Shown here: positions 1-10,420 of the stretch, piece by piece
Numbering within the stretch: the stretch's first letter is position 1
Layout of the letters: each line of letters opens with the position of its first letter
Source of the DNA: Bromus sterilis
Lineage: Eukaryota > Streptophyta > Magnoliopsida > Poales > Poaceae
Length of the DNA: 64,000 nt
Direction: 5' to 3'
NCBI GenBank assembly: GCA_950022295.1
Contig: OX465600.1
Span: forward strand, 6,572,001-6,636,000
Program-made: the position numbers and the translations under genes
The notes under the pieces: model-generated
Database searches by the model: none
The model's input: only the letters and a program-made list of their open reading frames with translations
Told to the model about the DNA's origin: nothing

Positions 1-1095
1 TCCTTGCCTTGGTTGGCATCGGGACAAGTACCACCTCTCCTACCTAGTTAGCTGCATGTACATACACTTGCTGCCGTTGTACACGAAGGACACGGTGACA
101 CGTAGTGCGTTGTTCGTTGTGGCTGTGACACCAAATGCTACTCTGCTCGCCTCGTTTTCTTTGTCAATCCTGAGAGCCGAGATCGATCTCCGCGTGAAAG
201 CCGTTCCACCGGCCGGAAACCGAGTCGTGGCGGATCATCGCCGTCGCATCAAGCGAAGACTGGACGTTGCCGCAGCCCTACTGCTAATACTTAGTACTGT
301 CACGCGGTTCGGTTCAGACTTGAAATAATCGTCTTTGACTGTATGTGGAGCGCACCCATCGAGTCTCCCTCCGTTCTAGAAGGAAAATCAGGTACGTACA
401 GTTGAGAGACTCCAGGGTAGCAGCCATCGACGACGATCGGTCAGCCGAATCCTCCAAGCAAGATTCAGCCGGACAATCGGATCAGCGACATTGAAATCAA
501 GCACGTACTGCACTCCACCTGCTGGTTGCTGGTGCCATTAACGGTTTGGTCGATGAACCTTTATCAGTCCAATGCATCATCATGCGTGCACGGTCCTGTA
601 CGTGGGTGGTCTCACGTCGGCACCGGTACGTACGACACATGTACAGGCGGGCACGCCCGTGACTGAGTACGTGGCATGGTAACAGTAAGCAGTATCCATG
701 GCGAGCTGGGGCCAAGCCAACCTGCCGGCGGGATCTGCTCAGGTCAGGTCGCTGCCATACACGCTGCTCGGGTCTTGTCCAATATCGTGCTGCCGCTATC
801 GTTGGCCCGCCGCCGGGATGGATGCATGCATGCTGCGGGTCAAGTCCGGCGAACCTCCTGGCGACCAAACGAACCGAGCCCCGGCATGTCATGCGCGCCG
901 TGGCTTTCAGGCCGCCACGTTTCTTCCGTGAAGATCCGGCCATTTTCTGGACGACGACGATCTCCTCTCTGCCCCCCCCCGGCCCAGCGCCGGGCCACGC
1001 ACACCTGATGGCCCGATCTCCTAGGGCGCTACCTGCATCTCGTCGTAACGACCTTCGATTCTGCCCGGGATCTGGATGTCGTTCCGGCGCATGCA
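1..1095. repeat. Block A, copy 1: local duplication unit, no gene seen
   Basis: No credible coding region is visible; the short ORFs are in GC-rich DNA with no recognisable domain. The stretch from about 150 resembles 15165-15870 (shared CACGCGGT..CAGACTTGAAA, a TCTAGAAGGAAA stretch, then a GCAGCAGCC run), and 800-1090 resembles 15520-15870, 20280-20560 and 21680-21965 (shared CGGGTCAAGTCCGGCGAAC, GACCAAAC, and GATCTGGATGTCG). The unit continues at 10366 after the MULE-1 insertion. Its original function is not recognised. Confidence 0.6.
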
Positions 1096-1103
1096 TGCAT
1101 GCA
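1096..1103. repeat. Candidate 8-bp target-site duplication, left of MULE-1
   Basis: TGCATGCA directly precedes the left end of MULE-1 and recurs at 10358-10365 directly after the right end. MULEs usually make 8-11 bp duplications. Caution: the local sequence is an ATGC-type tandem run, so the exact register is not certain. Confidence 0.5.
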
Positions 1104-1386
1104 GGCCGGCCAAAATCACTGTTTTGACCTTTTGATCAAAGTATAGCAAGAATTGACCCTGGTTGAAAATTTGTTGCGGATCTAACCCTTTTACGAAACG
1201 CCAACCACTATGGCGTTTTCGTTCCAAAGGAAACGCCAGGGTCCTCGGCGTCTCCCTCTGGCCCATCTCCTGGTCGTCCCTCGCGCGCGCTCGTTGACCG
1301 GTCGACGTGGCAAAGGGAAACGCCAGAGGCCTCGGCGTTTCCATCCGCGATGCAAACGCCACGGACCTCGGCGTTTCCGTCCGTCC
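1104..1386. repeat. MULE-1 left terminal inverted repeat
   Basis: It matches the reverse complement of 10076-10357 almost base for base, including GATCAAAGTATAGCAAGAAT and TTTTACGAAACGCC. Its inner part (from about 1195) contains several facing AAACGCC / GGCGTTT half-sites, the same motif found in the internal array at 4890-5289. Confidence 0.9.
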
Positions 1387-2078
1387 GTTATAGGGTCCGT
1401 GGGACCGCGGGTGGGGCTCAGCCCACCACGCAGCCCCAGTCCACGCGAGCGGCGGCGGCTCCAACGCGAAGAACAGAGAGGTAACTCTCTTTCTCCTCTC
1501 TCAAATCCCCTCTTGGATCTCTCTCAAATGTTGGTCATTTTTATGCATCTTGGATTCATTTTGCTCCTTGTGGTGTGCTCTATTGATTCATCCAATTAGT
1601 TTCTGTTAAATCTTGATATTATTGATGTATTTTTTAACCCTAGATTAAGTAGTATTTGCTTAAAATCTTAGATTTTTGTGTGTGGATTGCTTGGGTTGTA
1701 TGAATTGTTAGTGCTATGTGTACATACATAGGTTAGTTTATATATTGTTCAATTTATTAATTTTAGGATTAAGTAATTTTAGACATAAGCAACTATATTA
1801 ATTTTAGGATTATGTTAGTTTCTATATTTTGTTTTATTAAATTGTTTGCTTGTTGGATACCCTTATTTCAAATTATTTTGTAAATTGTTGGCATTATTCA
1901 TATATGTGATATGTTTTGGTGAATTTGTTATATCCATATAGCTAAACACACATTTGTGATATATAAATTCTTGACATGGTTGATATATAAATGTTTACAA
2001 TTCGGGTACTTTGTCATATTTATGCTATATAAATTGTTGCCATAGTTGATATATAAATGTTTATCATTGATTTGTAGG
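1387..2078. promoter_or_regulatory. MULE-1 leader region upstream of the PMD gene
   Basis: A pyrimidine-rich stretch (about 1470-1530, CTCTCTTTCTCCTCTCTC) followed by AT-rich DNA ends in TTTGTAG just before the first PMD codon. This resembles a 5' UTR exon with a long 5' UTR intron: a donor-like AGAG/GTAACT lies near 1478 and the acceptor at 2077. No protein coding is seen. The right end of the element has a similar inward-facing leader in front of the transposase. Confidence 0.5.
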
Positions 2079-4626
2079 ATGGATGATGAAGAGAATGAAC
2101 CACAAGAGCAGAGGGTTGGTTGGTACAATGGTCTTAATGATAGTTGGGATGTGAAGCATCGTGCTCGTTTTATTGAGAATGGTCGTGTAAGTAAAAATAC
2201 ATATGAAAACCCATATTAACATAATTGTTCATTTTGTTGGGTACTAACACAATTCCCATTTTTATTGTAGACGTTAGAACCTATGCGCATGAGGGGTCAT
2301 AGTGCTCATACATGGCCTTACGACCCGAGGTACGAGCCATTTTTTCGGAGATTTGGTGTCCTCCCGTTTGTTCTTCAGTTCAAGCGTCATTCTTCAAAGG
2401 TGAACCACTCGGCGATCACCGCTCTTGTGGATCGTTGGAGGCCCGAGACACACTCGTTTCATCTAGCTTGTGGGGAGATGACGATGACGCTGCAAGATAT
2501 GGCGATGATTAGTGGGCTTCCTATCAACGGAAGAGCTCTCACAGGCACCGTTAGTAGTGCTAATTGGCGGGGTAGGGTTGCTCAATATATTGGTGTTATG
2601 CCACCTCCTCGTCCACAGGGAAAGCCTGAGAGTTCTAAAGTCACACACATTTGGCTACAAACGCATAGAGGAGGAGGATGCCCTCATCTTGAGGATCCGA
2701 TGCAGGAGGCTATCGTTGTGGAGCAATACGCAAGGGCGTACCTATGGTATCTGTTGACCAAGGTAGTGTTCCCAGATTGCACGGGTAATTCTGCCCTTTG
2801 GATGTTTTTGGACCCACTTGATGATTGGGATGTGTTGTATAGCTGGGGATCGGCTGCACTTTCTTTCTTATACCGCCAGGTAATACAAATTTAAACTATA
2901 GTTGAGGTAAATGTGTGTTCAATGCTTCTTTCTTTCTAACAAACTTGTGTTGATAAACTTGTCTTTGATCCAGCTTGACGAGGCATCTTGTCGAGACAAA
3001 CCATGTTCCTCTTTGGGTGGCTTTGTGTGGGCCCTATCAATATGGATGTGGGAGCGCTTACCTGTAGGACGCCCCGAGAAAAATATATCGGCGGTAAACC
3101 CGAACCCACATGAAGGTCTTAATGATGTGGATCCATATCGGCGGCCTACTATTGCTTACTCGTGGGACAAAGTGAGGGTGTACACAGGCAAATCAACTGC
3201 TCGATACAAGTGCTACATCAATGAGCTAGACACGCTCACTCCTAATCAGGTAAATGTAACATAGTTCGACCCAATTGGGATGTACGTATCTCTGTCCTTA
3301 AGTAATATAATTAATTTGTCTTAGGTCATCTGTGAGCCTTATAATGAGCCAAGGGATTTTACTCTGAACGCGATGTGCACGCGTGACCAAAATGTTTGGC
3401 GGTCGAGGGTTCCATTGATTTGTTTCTATGCTATTGAGTGGCACCTTCCTCACCGTGTTGCACGACAATTTGGAGTAAGGCAAAGTACTCCAGCGCAAAA
3501 CCATGACACGGTGTATTCCTTGCATCGGTGAGCATCCTTTTGTGAACACTTCAATTGTTGTTAGTTCTTGTTTCCATTTTTACTAATGATTTGATATTCC
3601 TAATTTTGAAGGGTGGATCGAGTAAAATGTCCAGATGTTACGGATTGGGAGACGCATCACATTGCTTTTGTGCAATATTGGGATGAAAGAGAAGATCATG
3701 TAGAGTTAGATGATAGACGTCATGATGAAAAGGCATATGCAAAACATTTGAAGTGGCTAGGAAAGCGTTATCGATTGAAGCTTAAGCCTGCTTGGACACA
3801 TGAGGATTATGCCGAGTTGGCACAGGAGGACGTTGAGGATGTTGATCCCGGTTTTGATGAATTCAACTTGGGAGTTAGAAACACCATTGGGACACAAGTA
3901 GACTACGCACCCGTGTTTGACCGAGTGGTATGTGCATCTTTCATTTCTCTATTTTTATGCTTAGTTGAACCTATGTTGAGCTACTCGCCGTCGGTCTTTA
4001 TGAATTGTAGGGCACCGGATTACTTAGGTGTGTGAACGAGGCTGGTGTAGCACTTGGGCATAATGAAGGAAGTGGAAGGTCTGAGAAGGCTCTTCGAACC
4101 ACTATGATGGTATGGGCGTTCTCATCTAAGATAGCATTCTTAATTTTGTGCACTATTTATCTTATAATGTATATTTTTCTGTGTGTTGCAGCGCTTTGTG
4201 AAGCGGTTTCATAAGTATGTAGCTATGCTTTCTTGCACTGGTAATGACGCCCATGCACCTACACTGATGGCGGACATCGCAACCGGTGCTTCTAGTAGCC
4301 ATGCAGGTGCTTCTAGTACCCATGCAGGTGCTTCTAGTAACCGGGGTGGTGCTACTACTCGTCGTTATGTCGAGGAAGACGAGGAAGACGAGGAAGATGA
4401 TGATGATGATGAAGAGTACAATGAAGAAGAAGACGAGGTTGATGAGGAAGATGTGGATCCGGAGGCGCCTCAGCCAACACAGCCATCACAGCCCACACCA
4501 TTGGCCCCTCGGCGGAGGGGAAATCATAATCTCGGTAGTCCAGAGTATTGTCGTAGTCAACTAAAAAAGGTAAAGGGCTTGGCTATGCCTTCAAGCAGTA
4601 GAATGAAGAGAGGAAGGAAGAAGTGA
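2079..4626 (+). CDS. Plant mobile domain (PMD / aminotransferase-like) protein, MULE-borne, 7 exons
   Basis: Exons read from GT/AG sites: 2079-2186, 2271-2879, 2974-3249, 3325-3527, 3612-3927, 4011-4109, 4192-4626. All junctions are in phase, giving 681 aa with no stop. Residues about 45-430 show the PMD signature: ALVDRWRPETHSFHL, GEMTMTLQDMAMISGLP, a YLWYLLTKVVF stretch, WGSAALSFLYRQ, then a LPVGRP-containing exon. The C-terminal exon has GASS-type short repeats, a very acidic stretch (about 596-630), a PTQPSQPTP linker and a basic RMKRGRKK end, a likely nuclear signal. PMD proteins of the MAIN/MAIL1 type act in gene and TE silencing in Arabidopsis; TE-borne versions are known but their role is not. 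The start is chosen because the ATG follows the acceptor directly, as in the second copy at 32678. It lacks transposase motifs, so it is a companion gene. Confidence 0.85.
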
Positions 4627-4889
4627 TGGATTTATGTTTATCTTTGTGGTCACTTTGAACCTATGTATCCGTTTGTGTTGAAGTTGAACCTATGTAGCAC
4701 TTTATCTGTGCGGCCGTTGGCTGTTTTGTGATTTTTTTTGTGCATAATGGAGTATTTTTTGGTTGTTTATGCTATTTTTGTGTGCTCGAGAGATTTTTGG
4801 GCTATTTATTATTTTTGTGTGTGCTCCAGAGATGCTAGTGTGGCCTGGGAGCAAAAGAACAGAGAAAATTGCTCTCTGGTTAAGGGGGG
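4627..4889. other. PMD gene 3' region
   Basis: T-rich DNA after the stop codon with two imperfect copies of a TGTGGTC/GAACCTATGTA stretch. It is probably the 3' UTR; no gene is seen. Confidence 0.4.
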
Positions 4890-5289
4890 AAACGCCAGGG
4901 GCCCTGGCGTTTCCCACCTAACCAGAGAGGAACTCTTCTGGTGGGCGAGCTCCCAGGCCAAACGCCAGGGTCCCTGGCGTTTCCCCCTCTAACCAGAGAG
5001 AAGGCCAAACGCCAGGTTCCCTGGCGTTTCCCCCTCTATCCAGAGAGCAATTTTCCCTGTTCTTTTGCTCCCAGGCCAAACGCCAGGGGCCCTGGCGTTT
5101 CCCCCTCTAACCAGAGAGAAGGCCAAACGCCAGGTTCCCTGGCGTTTCCCCCTCTATCCAGAGAGCAATTTCCCCTGTTCTTTTGCTCCCAGGCCAAACG
5201 CCAGGGGCCCTGGCGTTTCCCCCCCTAACCAGAGAGGAATTCTTCTGGTGGGCGAGCTCCCAGGCCAAACGCCAGGGGCCCTGGTGTTT
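4890..5289. repeat. Array of seven perfect or near-perfect palindromes (AAACGCCAGG..CCTGGCGTTT)
   Basis: Palindromes of 23 bp sit at 4890-4912, 4960-4982, 5007-5029, 5078-5100, 5125-5147, 5196-5218 and 5267-5289. The last has one mismatch (GGTGTTT). Spacers share CTAACCAGAGAG or CTATCCAGAGAG and TTGCTCCCAGGCC, and a higher-order unit of about 118 bp is visible from 5052. The half-site is the one found in the element's TIRs. The array lies between the convergent PMD and zinc-finger genes, so it could be a transposase or PMD binding array, a bidirectional terminator, or an internal relic of a TIR. Confidence 0.9.
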
Positions 5290-5563
5290 TCCCCCCTAAC
5301 CAGAGAGCAGTTTCTCTGGTTGGCGAGCACATAGTTGTAAATGGTTCTTTGCTTCCAGGCCAAACTAAATGCAGAAAGTGTAAATGGAAAGCACAATTAA
5401 ATGCAGAAAGTGAAAACAAACGCACATAGTTCAAATGTCTTAATTGCCACCAAATTCGAACACACATAGTATAGAGAGTGACATCAAGTTCACACAAATA
5501 GTCACGAATGAAATCAAGTTGACACACATAGTCGCAAGTGGCACCAAGTTCTTCATGACATGT
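5290..5563. other. 3' region of the GRF zinc-finger gene
   Basis: Contains short imperfect repeats (AAATGCAGAAAGTG twice, and several CACACATAGT copies) just beyond the zinc-finger gene stop codon. Probably 3' UTR on -; no ORF of note. Confidence 0.4.
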
Positions 5564-6202
5564 CTACTGAGTCGCACGTGGCCATTTCCCCGTCTTGTCA
5601 CGTGCTTCATCCTCTTGTTTTCCAAGCCGAGCCTTTTGACGCTTCTTTTCCCTTTCTTCCTCACGATCTAACTTCGCTTGTTTCTCCCTCTCCTCCTCAC
5701 GCTTGCGGCCCCGCCTCCTACTCTCCTCAATCCATTCGTCCTGATAGGCCTGCCTTAAGCCCTCTTCGAAATCGCTTTGCTTCCTGTAGGCATCACGCAC
5801 CTGATCATCTTTGATGTGCTTAGGTACTTCATTGTCAATCCAAGTGAAGTAGTCACAAAGTGGAGGAGGAGACTACAAAAGAACAACTAGGGTTAGTTGT
5901 ACGCATAGTTAAACAATCAAAATCATTTCACTTCTTATTTAACATACCGGTGGTACTTCATAGGCGTGAGTTGGGCGCTTTTTATCATACGCATAGTTCG
6001 GGCACACAAAAAACCTCCTTCCTTCCGTCCATGACTTTTTCCGATCCGTGGACACCTTCACAATACAAGGATCATCGCACCAACATGTTGGGATTTTCAT
6101 ATTCTTGGGATCATTTTTGTCCCATTGCTCGGACCTCCACTTGCCTGGCAAGTCCTCTTGCTTGGCGCAAGGTGGCCTAGTCAAGGAACTGGAGGAAGCC
6201 AT
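5564..6202 (-). CDS. GRF-type zinc-finger protein with charged coiled coil, MULE-borne, 2 exons
   Basis: Read on -, exon 1 is 6202-5948 (85 codons) and exon 2 is 5872-5564. The donor CCG/GTATGTT and acceptor TTTTGTAG are in phase, giving 187 aa. Around residues 37-66 it shows a GRF-like zinc site (CWC..D..C, K.S.TD...SW..GRRFFVCPNY). GRF fingers bind nucleic acid in several nucleases and topoisomerases. Exon 2 carries D-Y-F-x-W-I-D, then a long Glu/Arg/Lys-rich stretch that should form a coiled coil. It lies downstream of the transposase on the same strand and converges on the PMD gene. Role in transposition is unknown; family assignment is by motif only. Confidence 0.7.
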
Positions 6203-6384
6203 GGCTAAAAAAGGGAAAAAGTATCAATCGAAAGAATAAGTATACACATGGTAAAAAGATAAATAGTATGACATGAAAACAAAAGGTTCAAATGGTAAAT
6301 ATCACAAGGTTCAAAATAAATGAAAGTCTAGATCGTTCACACATCACAACATCACAACATTACATAATAAATCAGTACCGAATA

Positions 6385-6599
6385 TCATTCCTCTAGTGGC
6401 GGCAATGGCTCCAACTCAATATCATTGTATGCAGGCCAATGCATACGGATATCCCTATTTCGTCGGAAGTCTCAAAATGCAAAGTAGCAAACTCCCTCGA
6501 AACTCTAACTAGTTCATCGCTACACTCTATCCAATTGACCATATCCTGTTCAATGAGGAAACGGCGATAGTATTCTACCTCCAATTGAATCCGGTCCAT
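6385..6599 (-). pseudogene. Small ORF after the transposase, frameshifted near its end
   Basis: An ATG directly after an acceptor-like TTTTTTTAG opens a frame beginning MDRIQLEVEYYRRFL. Near residue 45 (after LHFET) the reading that continues sensibly switches frame, into one that ends MHWPAYN..PLPPLEE and stops at 6385-6387. In the original frame it ends at 6393. This suggests a single-base indel. It may be the last exon of the transposase transcript or a separate small gene. No domain recognised. Confidence 0.45.
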
Positions 6600-6682
6600 C
6601 TAAAAAAATATCAATGAGTTAATTGAATGCTTACAATGCTTGGATTTACTAGTATGAACAAGTATTTACCTTCCATATTCCG

Positions 6683-9535
6683 TCAACCGTTAGGATTACG
6701 TAAATAATCGGTAATAGGTCTTCTACCAGGACCACCATGCGAACCACATCTACGACCTCTACCACGAACACCAACACCTCTACCTCTACCTCTTCCTCTT
6801 CCTCTACCACCGGCATGGCTAGTGCTCGGATGGCTAGTGCTCGGGTTCCCCTCCTTTGACCTTTTTATTTTTTTGCATGTCCTCACATTGTGTCCCGTAA
6901 CATTGCAATCACCACAGTTGTTAGTGTCGGGAGCCTCCATGAAATGGCCACTACCAAATTGTTTCATGCCAGTGTATCCAGCAAGATCATCCATATCATT
7001 CCTGAAACGCTTCGTTCTTCTTCTACCTTTGGGCACAACCTTGAGACTAGGATCAGGCCTAATGTGAGGGCCATGGTATTCTGGCCATTGTGACTTATCC
7101 AAGAAAGGATGAAAACGGGGCACCCATGTTAACCTTGTAGCTTCTAAAGTGAACTCGTGCAACCGTATAGTATTTCCATCCGAAACATTTATATTTCTGA
7201 ACCTCGCCGCTGACATCAAGTGTGAGCATGGCCAATGATACTTAATAGGCCTTTTGCACTGGCACTCGCGTGTCTTAAGATGCACCTCGAATGCACGACC
7301 ACCATATGACACACCATCTCTTGTTGTCCCACCTGGCGCATTGACTTGATATATCATTTCTGTTTTGTTGAATTCAGTCACATATTGTAGTGAGGACTTG
7401 CTTCTTTGTAAAGTCATCCATTCATCTACTTTTTTTGGAAAGTCCATTCCTTTACCTATCCACTTGGCGGTCTTCTCAGAATGTTTCAAGAAATACGCAT
7501 TAAGCTTGAAGAAAGTATATTCCACTATTGCGGTCACCGGCAATTGGCGAACACCCTTGAGCACACCATTGAAACACTCGACCATGTTGCTCGTCATGTC
7601 GCCATACCTTCTACCCCCTTCGTCTTGAGCACGTGCCCACTTGTGTACCTCGTTCAAATTCCGCCTTAAGAATTCTTTCCCACCATCATTCACAGCCTGA
7701 TATAGTGCATTATAGCGAGCATCAAACGACTTGGTGCTGAAGGCCGCACACACATGTGTTAGATCTTTGCTAAGCTCCTTGCTCTTACATGCCCTATAAA
7801 AGTTTGCCACAAAATGCCTCATGCACCACCGGTGGTGAAGCTTTGGAAGACCTGGAATATCAATGTTCATGGCCTTCAATATGCCTTGATGCCGATCAGA
7901 TATGATGCATACCTCCCTATCCACACCAATCACGTTGTTCCTAACATGACCCATGAACCATTCCCAGTTGTCATCGTGCTCAGAGGGCACAAAAGCAAAT
8001 GCCAAAGGCAACACATTGTCATTGGAGGAGTGTGCCAATGCTACCATGATTGTGCCCTTGTATCTTCCGGTCAAGAAAGTGCCATCTATTGACAAAACCG
8101 GCCTACAATGCTTGAAGGCTGCGATGCATTGCCCAAAACTCCAGAAGGCACGATGAAACACTCCATCAATAGCATCCACCACATGATACATGCCCGGGTT
8201 CCTATATGCAATGCCTGCCAACAACATTGGTAGCTTAGCGTATGCTTCTTCCCAATCACCATACAACATTCTAAGAGCATTTGCCTTCGCCTTCCATGCC
8301 TTCCCATATTTGACTTCGTAACCATAAATTTTCTTCACCATGCCCATGAGACTCTTCACCTTCACAGTTGCATCAAAAGATATTTCTTTCATTAATTTAA
8401 ATCCAAGGAACTCAGAGGTGAGCTGACGGTGAGCTTCACGATGTTGTTTCCCCGGTGGTTTGCACATGTGAGTAGACACACAACTTTTTAACAACCATTG
8501 CCCGGTTTTAATTTTTCTTGCACGGACGGTCCATGGACATCTTGGTTGGTCACACTTTACTGTATAACGAATCTTTTTGTTTGAATGTCTAACAACAAAT
8601 GGCCTATGGTTTCTAATGGCATAATCACAAAGCCAAGTCTTCAACTCCTCCAAACTTGAGAACTTTGAGCCTATCTTCATATAATCATTCTCGTTCTCAT
8701 TTTCATCCCTTGGTTGGGATGCCTCCGGGCACGGCCTTGGTTGAATACCCTTACTCATACCACCGTCAACTATGGCTTTGTTTGTAAGGCTAACATCAAG
8801 AAACAATGGCATTGCTCTTTCCCGGCCTATCACCTCTAAATATATTTGGTTTTCTTGCTCTGTGAATCCATCCTCGTCCAAATCTTCATCTGGACCATCA
8901 TCATCTGATTCATACCCATAAGCACGTGTATAGGGCATGTCACGGTCCATGTCCTTCTGTGCTACATAGGCATCCAAATTACCGATCTCATTTTGATGAA
9001 TCTGAGCCTCTTGCTCATAACAATCATCACCATGACCATCACCATCATCATTAACTTGTGCCTCTACTTCATTTGGTTGGCTATTTGGCGGTTGACTTGA
9101 GGCATTGAGTGCATACATATCGGCTTCATTCTCAACATGTGGCACACTTTTTGGAGGGCTCATATCATGGCATGGGGAGGACATATCACTGTTCAAATCA
9201 ATTTCAAACCGACGATCTTCAAATTTGGTGGCAAACAATTCAATTGACTTGTCTTCCCAGGCCTCAACTTTATCCTTATATACCTCCCAATTTAGATCCG
9301 AGTCAATAGGCATTTTCTTCATCCTAGATTTTGATCCCACACCAACATCATACCTACCTATTAGTTCAACTCTATCATTGGGGTCCATCCAGTTCAACAC
9401 ACCTCTCACTTTTTCCACAAGCTCCACATAAGATGGACTTGCATTAAATACCAATACTTTTTCATCATCATCATCAACATTATTACTAAAGAACGCCGTC
9501 TTATCCAAATAATGAACATTAACGAGTCTAGCCAT
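6683..9535 (-). CDS. MuDR/MULE transposase, apparently intact (950 aa)
   Basis: Single long exon. The N-terminus (about 1-105) looks like the PB1-type domain common in plant MuDR proteins. An acidic linker follows, then the MuDR DNA-binding domain (about 290-360, with CDQPRCPWTVRA and a later H..C pair). The DDE catalytic core has D484 (LSIDGTFL), D547 (IISDRHQG) and E653 (NMVECFNG). A SWIM zinc finger follows (C758, C760, C770, H772), then a CX2CX4HX4C knuckle (874-887) and an RG-rich tail (909-940) likely to bind nucleic acid. It should cut and move elements with matching TIRs in the nucleus. No stop, frameshift or missing catalytic residue is visible. It reads leftward from the right TIR leader. 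Confidence 0.95.
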   Translation of the reverse strand: MARLVNVHYLDKTAFFSNNVDDDDEKVLVFNASPSYVELVEKVRGVLNWMDPNDRVELIGRYDVGVGSKSRMKKMPIDSDLNWEVYKDKVEAWEDKSIELFATKFEDRRFEIDLNSDMSSPCHDMSPPKSVPHVENEADMYALNASSQPPNSQPNEVEAQVNDDGDGHGDDCYEQEAQIHQNEIGNLDAYVAQKDMDRDMPYTRAYGYESDDDGPDEDLDEDGFTEQENQIYLEVIGRERAMPLFLDVSLTNKAIVDGGMSKGIQPRPCPEASQPRDENENENDYMKIGSKFSSLEELKTWLCDYAIRNHRPFVVRHSNKKIRYTVKCDQPRCPWTVRARKIKTGQWLLKSCVSTHMCKPPGKQHREAHRQLTSEFLGFKLMKEISFDATVKVKSLMGMVKKIYGYEVKYGKAWKAKANALRMLYGDWEEAYAKLPMLLAGIAYRNPGMYHVVDAIDGVFHRAFWSFGQCIAAFKHCRPVLSIDGTFLTGRYKGTIMVALAHSSNDNVLPLAFAFVPSEHDDNWEWFMGHVRNNVIGVDREVCIISDRHQGILKAMNIDIPGLPKLHHRWCMRHFVANFYRACKSKELSKDLTHVCAAFSTKSFDARYNALYQAVNDGGKEFLRRNLNEVHKWARAQDEGGRRYGDMTSNMVECFNGVLKGVRQLPVTAIVEYTFFKLNAYFLKHSEKTAKWIGKGMDFPKKVDEWMTLQRSKSSLQYVTEFNKTEMIYQVNAPGGTTRDGVSYGGRAFEVHLKTRECQCKRPIKYHWPCSHLMSAARFRNINVSDGNTIRLHEFTLEATRLTWVPRFHPFLDKSQWPEYHGPHIRPDPSLKVVPKGRRRTKRFRNDMDDLAGYTGMKQFGSGHFMEAPDTNNCGDCNVTGHNVRTCKKIKRSKEGNPSTSHPSTSHAGGRGRGRGRGRGVGVRGRGRRCGSHGGPGRRPITDYLRNPNG

Positions 9536-10075
9536 CTAAAATAATGACGAAAAAATCAATACATCAATCATAAGTTCAATACATACAAAAAAATCAATAC
9601 TAATAAATGACATCCAAATTATAGTTTTTCACTACTAATATAAACACTAAATCATAAACTAATTAACAATAAACTAACCATAACCCTAATTATTTGTATA
9701 ACCCATAAGAACAATTTATACTAGAGATGCATATACCATCCACCCCCTTCTCAACAAATGCTTCAAAACAAAACAAATTATACAAATATTTTAAGAAAAA
9801 ATGTATCAACTAGGGTTACACCTTGTGGCAAAAAATACAACAAAAAGAGCAAGATTTAACACAAAAAATTTGGATGAATAGGAGGGGATTACCACAAGGA
9901 ACAAGGGAAGGGCAAGATCCACCAAAGTGTGTCACCCTTTGGGGTGGATTTGAGAGGGGCTTGGAGGGGAGAAAAGAGGAGTGAGAGCTCCTCTTGCTCG
10001 AAGTGTGGATGCAGGATTGGGGAGAGTGTGTGGGGTTGGCCCCACACACTCTCCTCGTGGGGATATTTACTTACT
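9536..10075. promoter_or_regulatory. MULE-1 leader upstream of the transposase
   Basis: AT-rich DNA, then (on -) a CTCTTTTCTCCCCTCC-type pyrimidine stretch near 9960-9990 facing the transposase gene, mirroring the leader at the left end. It likely holds the 5' UTR and a leader intron. No coding potential. Confidence 0.45.
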
Positions 10076-10357
10076 GGACGGAAACGCCGAGGTCCGTGGC
10101 GTTTGCGTCGCGGACGGAAACGCCGAGGCCTTTGGCGTTTGCCCTTTGCCACGTCGGCCGGTCAACGAGCGCGCGCGAGAGACGATCAGGAGGTGGGCCA
10201 GAGGGAAACGCCGGGGACCCTGGCGTTTCCTTTGGAACGAAAACGCCATAGTGGTTGGCGTTTCGTAAAAGGGTTAGATCCGAAACAAATTTTCAACCAG
10301 GGTCAATTCTTGCTATACTTTGATCAAAAGGTCAAAACAGTGATTTTGGCTGGGGCC
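10076..10357. repeat. MULE-1 right terminal inverted repeat
   Basis: Inverted copy of 1104-1386, ending CAGTGATTTTGGC..GGCC, followed by the TGCATGCA duplication at 10358-10365. It contains the same facing AAACGCC/GGCGTTT half-sites. Confidence 0.9.
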
Positions 10358-10420
10358 TGCATGCATGGACCTTGGAACAGCGACCGCAGCATTGCACATG
10401 TTCGCCGGACCCGTCGCGTA

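Larger units (their letters stand above)
1104..10357. mobile_element. MULE-1: complete Mutator-like transposon carrying PMD, GRF zinc-finger and transposase genes
   Basis: The ends are inverted copies: GGCC..GCCAAAATCACTG at 1104 and CAGTGATTTTGGC..GGCC at 10357. TIRs run about 280 bp each side and are nearly identical. The cargo is a PMD gene on + (2079-4626) and, on -, a GRF zinc-finger gene (5564-6202), a small ORF (6385-6599) and an intact MuDR transposase (6683-9535). Both TIRs lead inward into leader-like pyrimidine-rich sequence, suggesting each end drives one transcription unit. A related uninterrupted block A copy (21,890-21,960) reads straight through the insertion point, supporting the boundaries. 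The intact transposase and TIRs suggest autonomy; mobility itself is inference. Confidence 0.9.

Noticed and set aside
497..1464. ORFs of 147-199 aa near the left end
   Set aside because: They cross the MULE-1 boundary and TIR, so they join unrelated sequences and cannot be real genes.
4890..5289. CRISPR-like array
   Set aside because: Repeats are palindromes with spacers that themselves repeat, no cas genes, in a plant transposon. Spacing is irregular.
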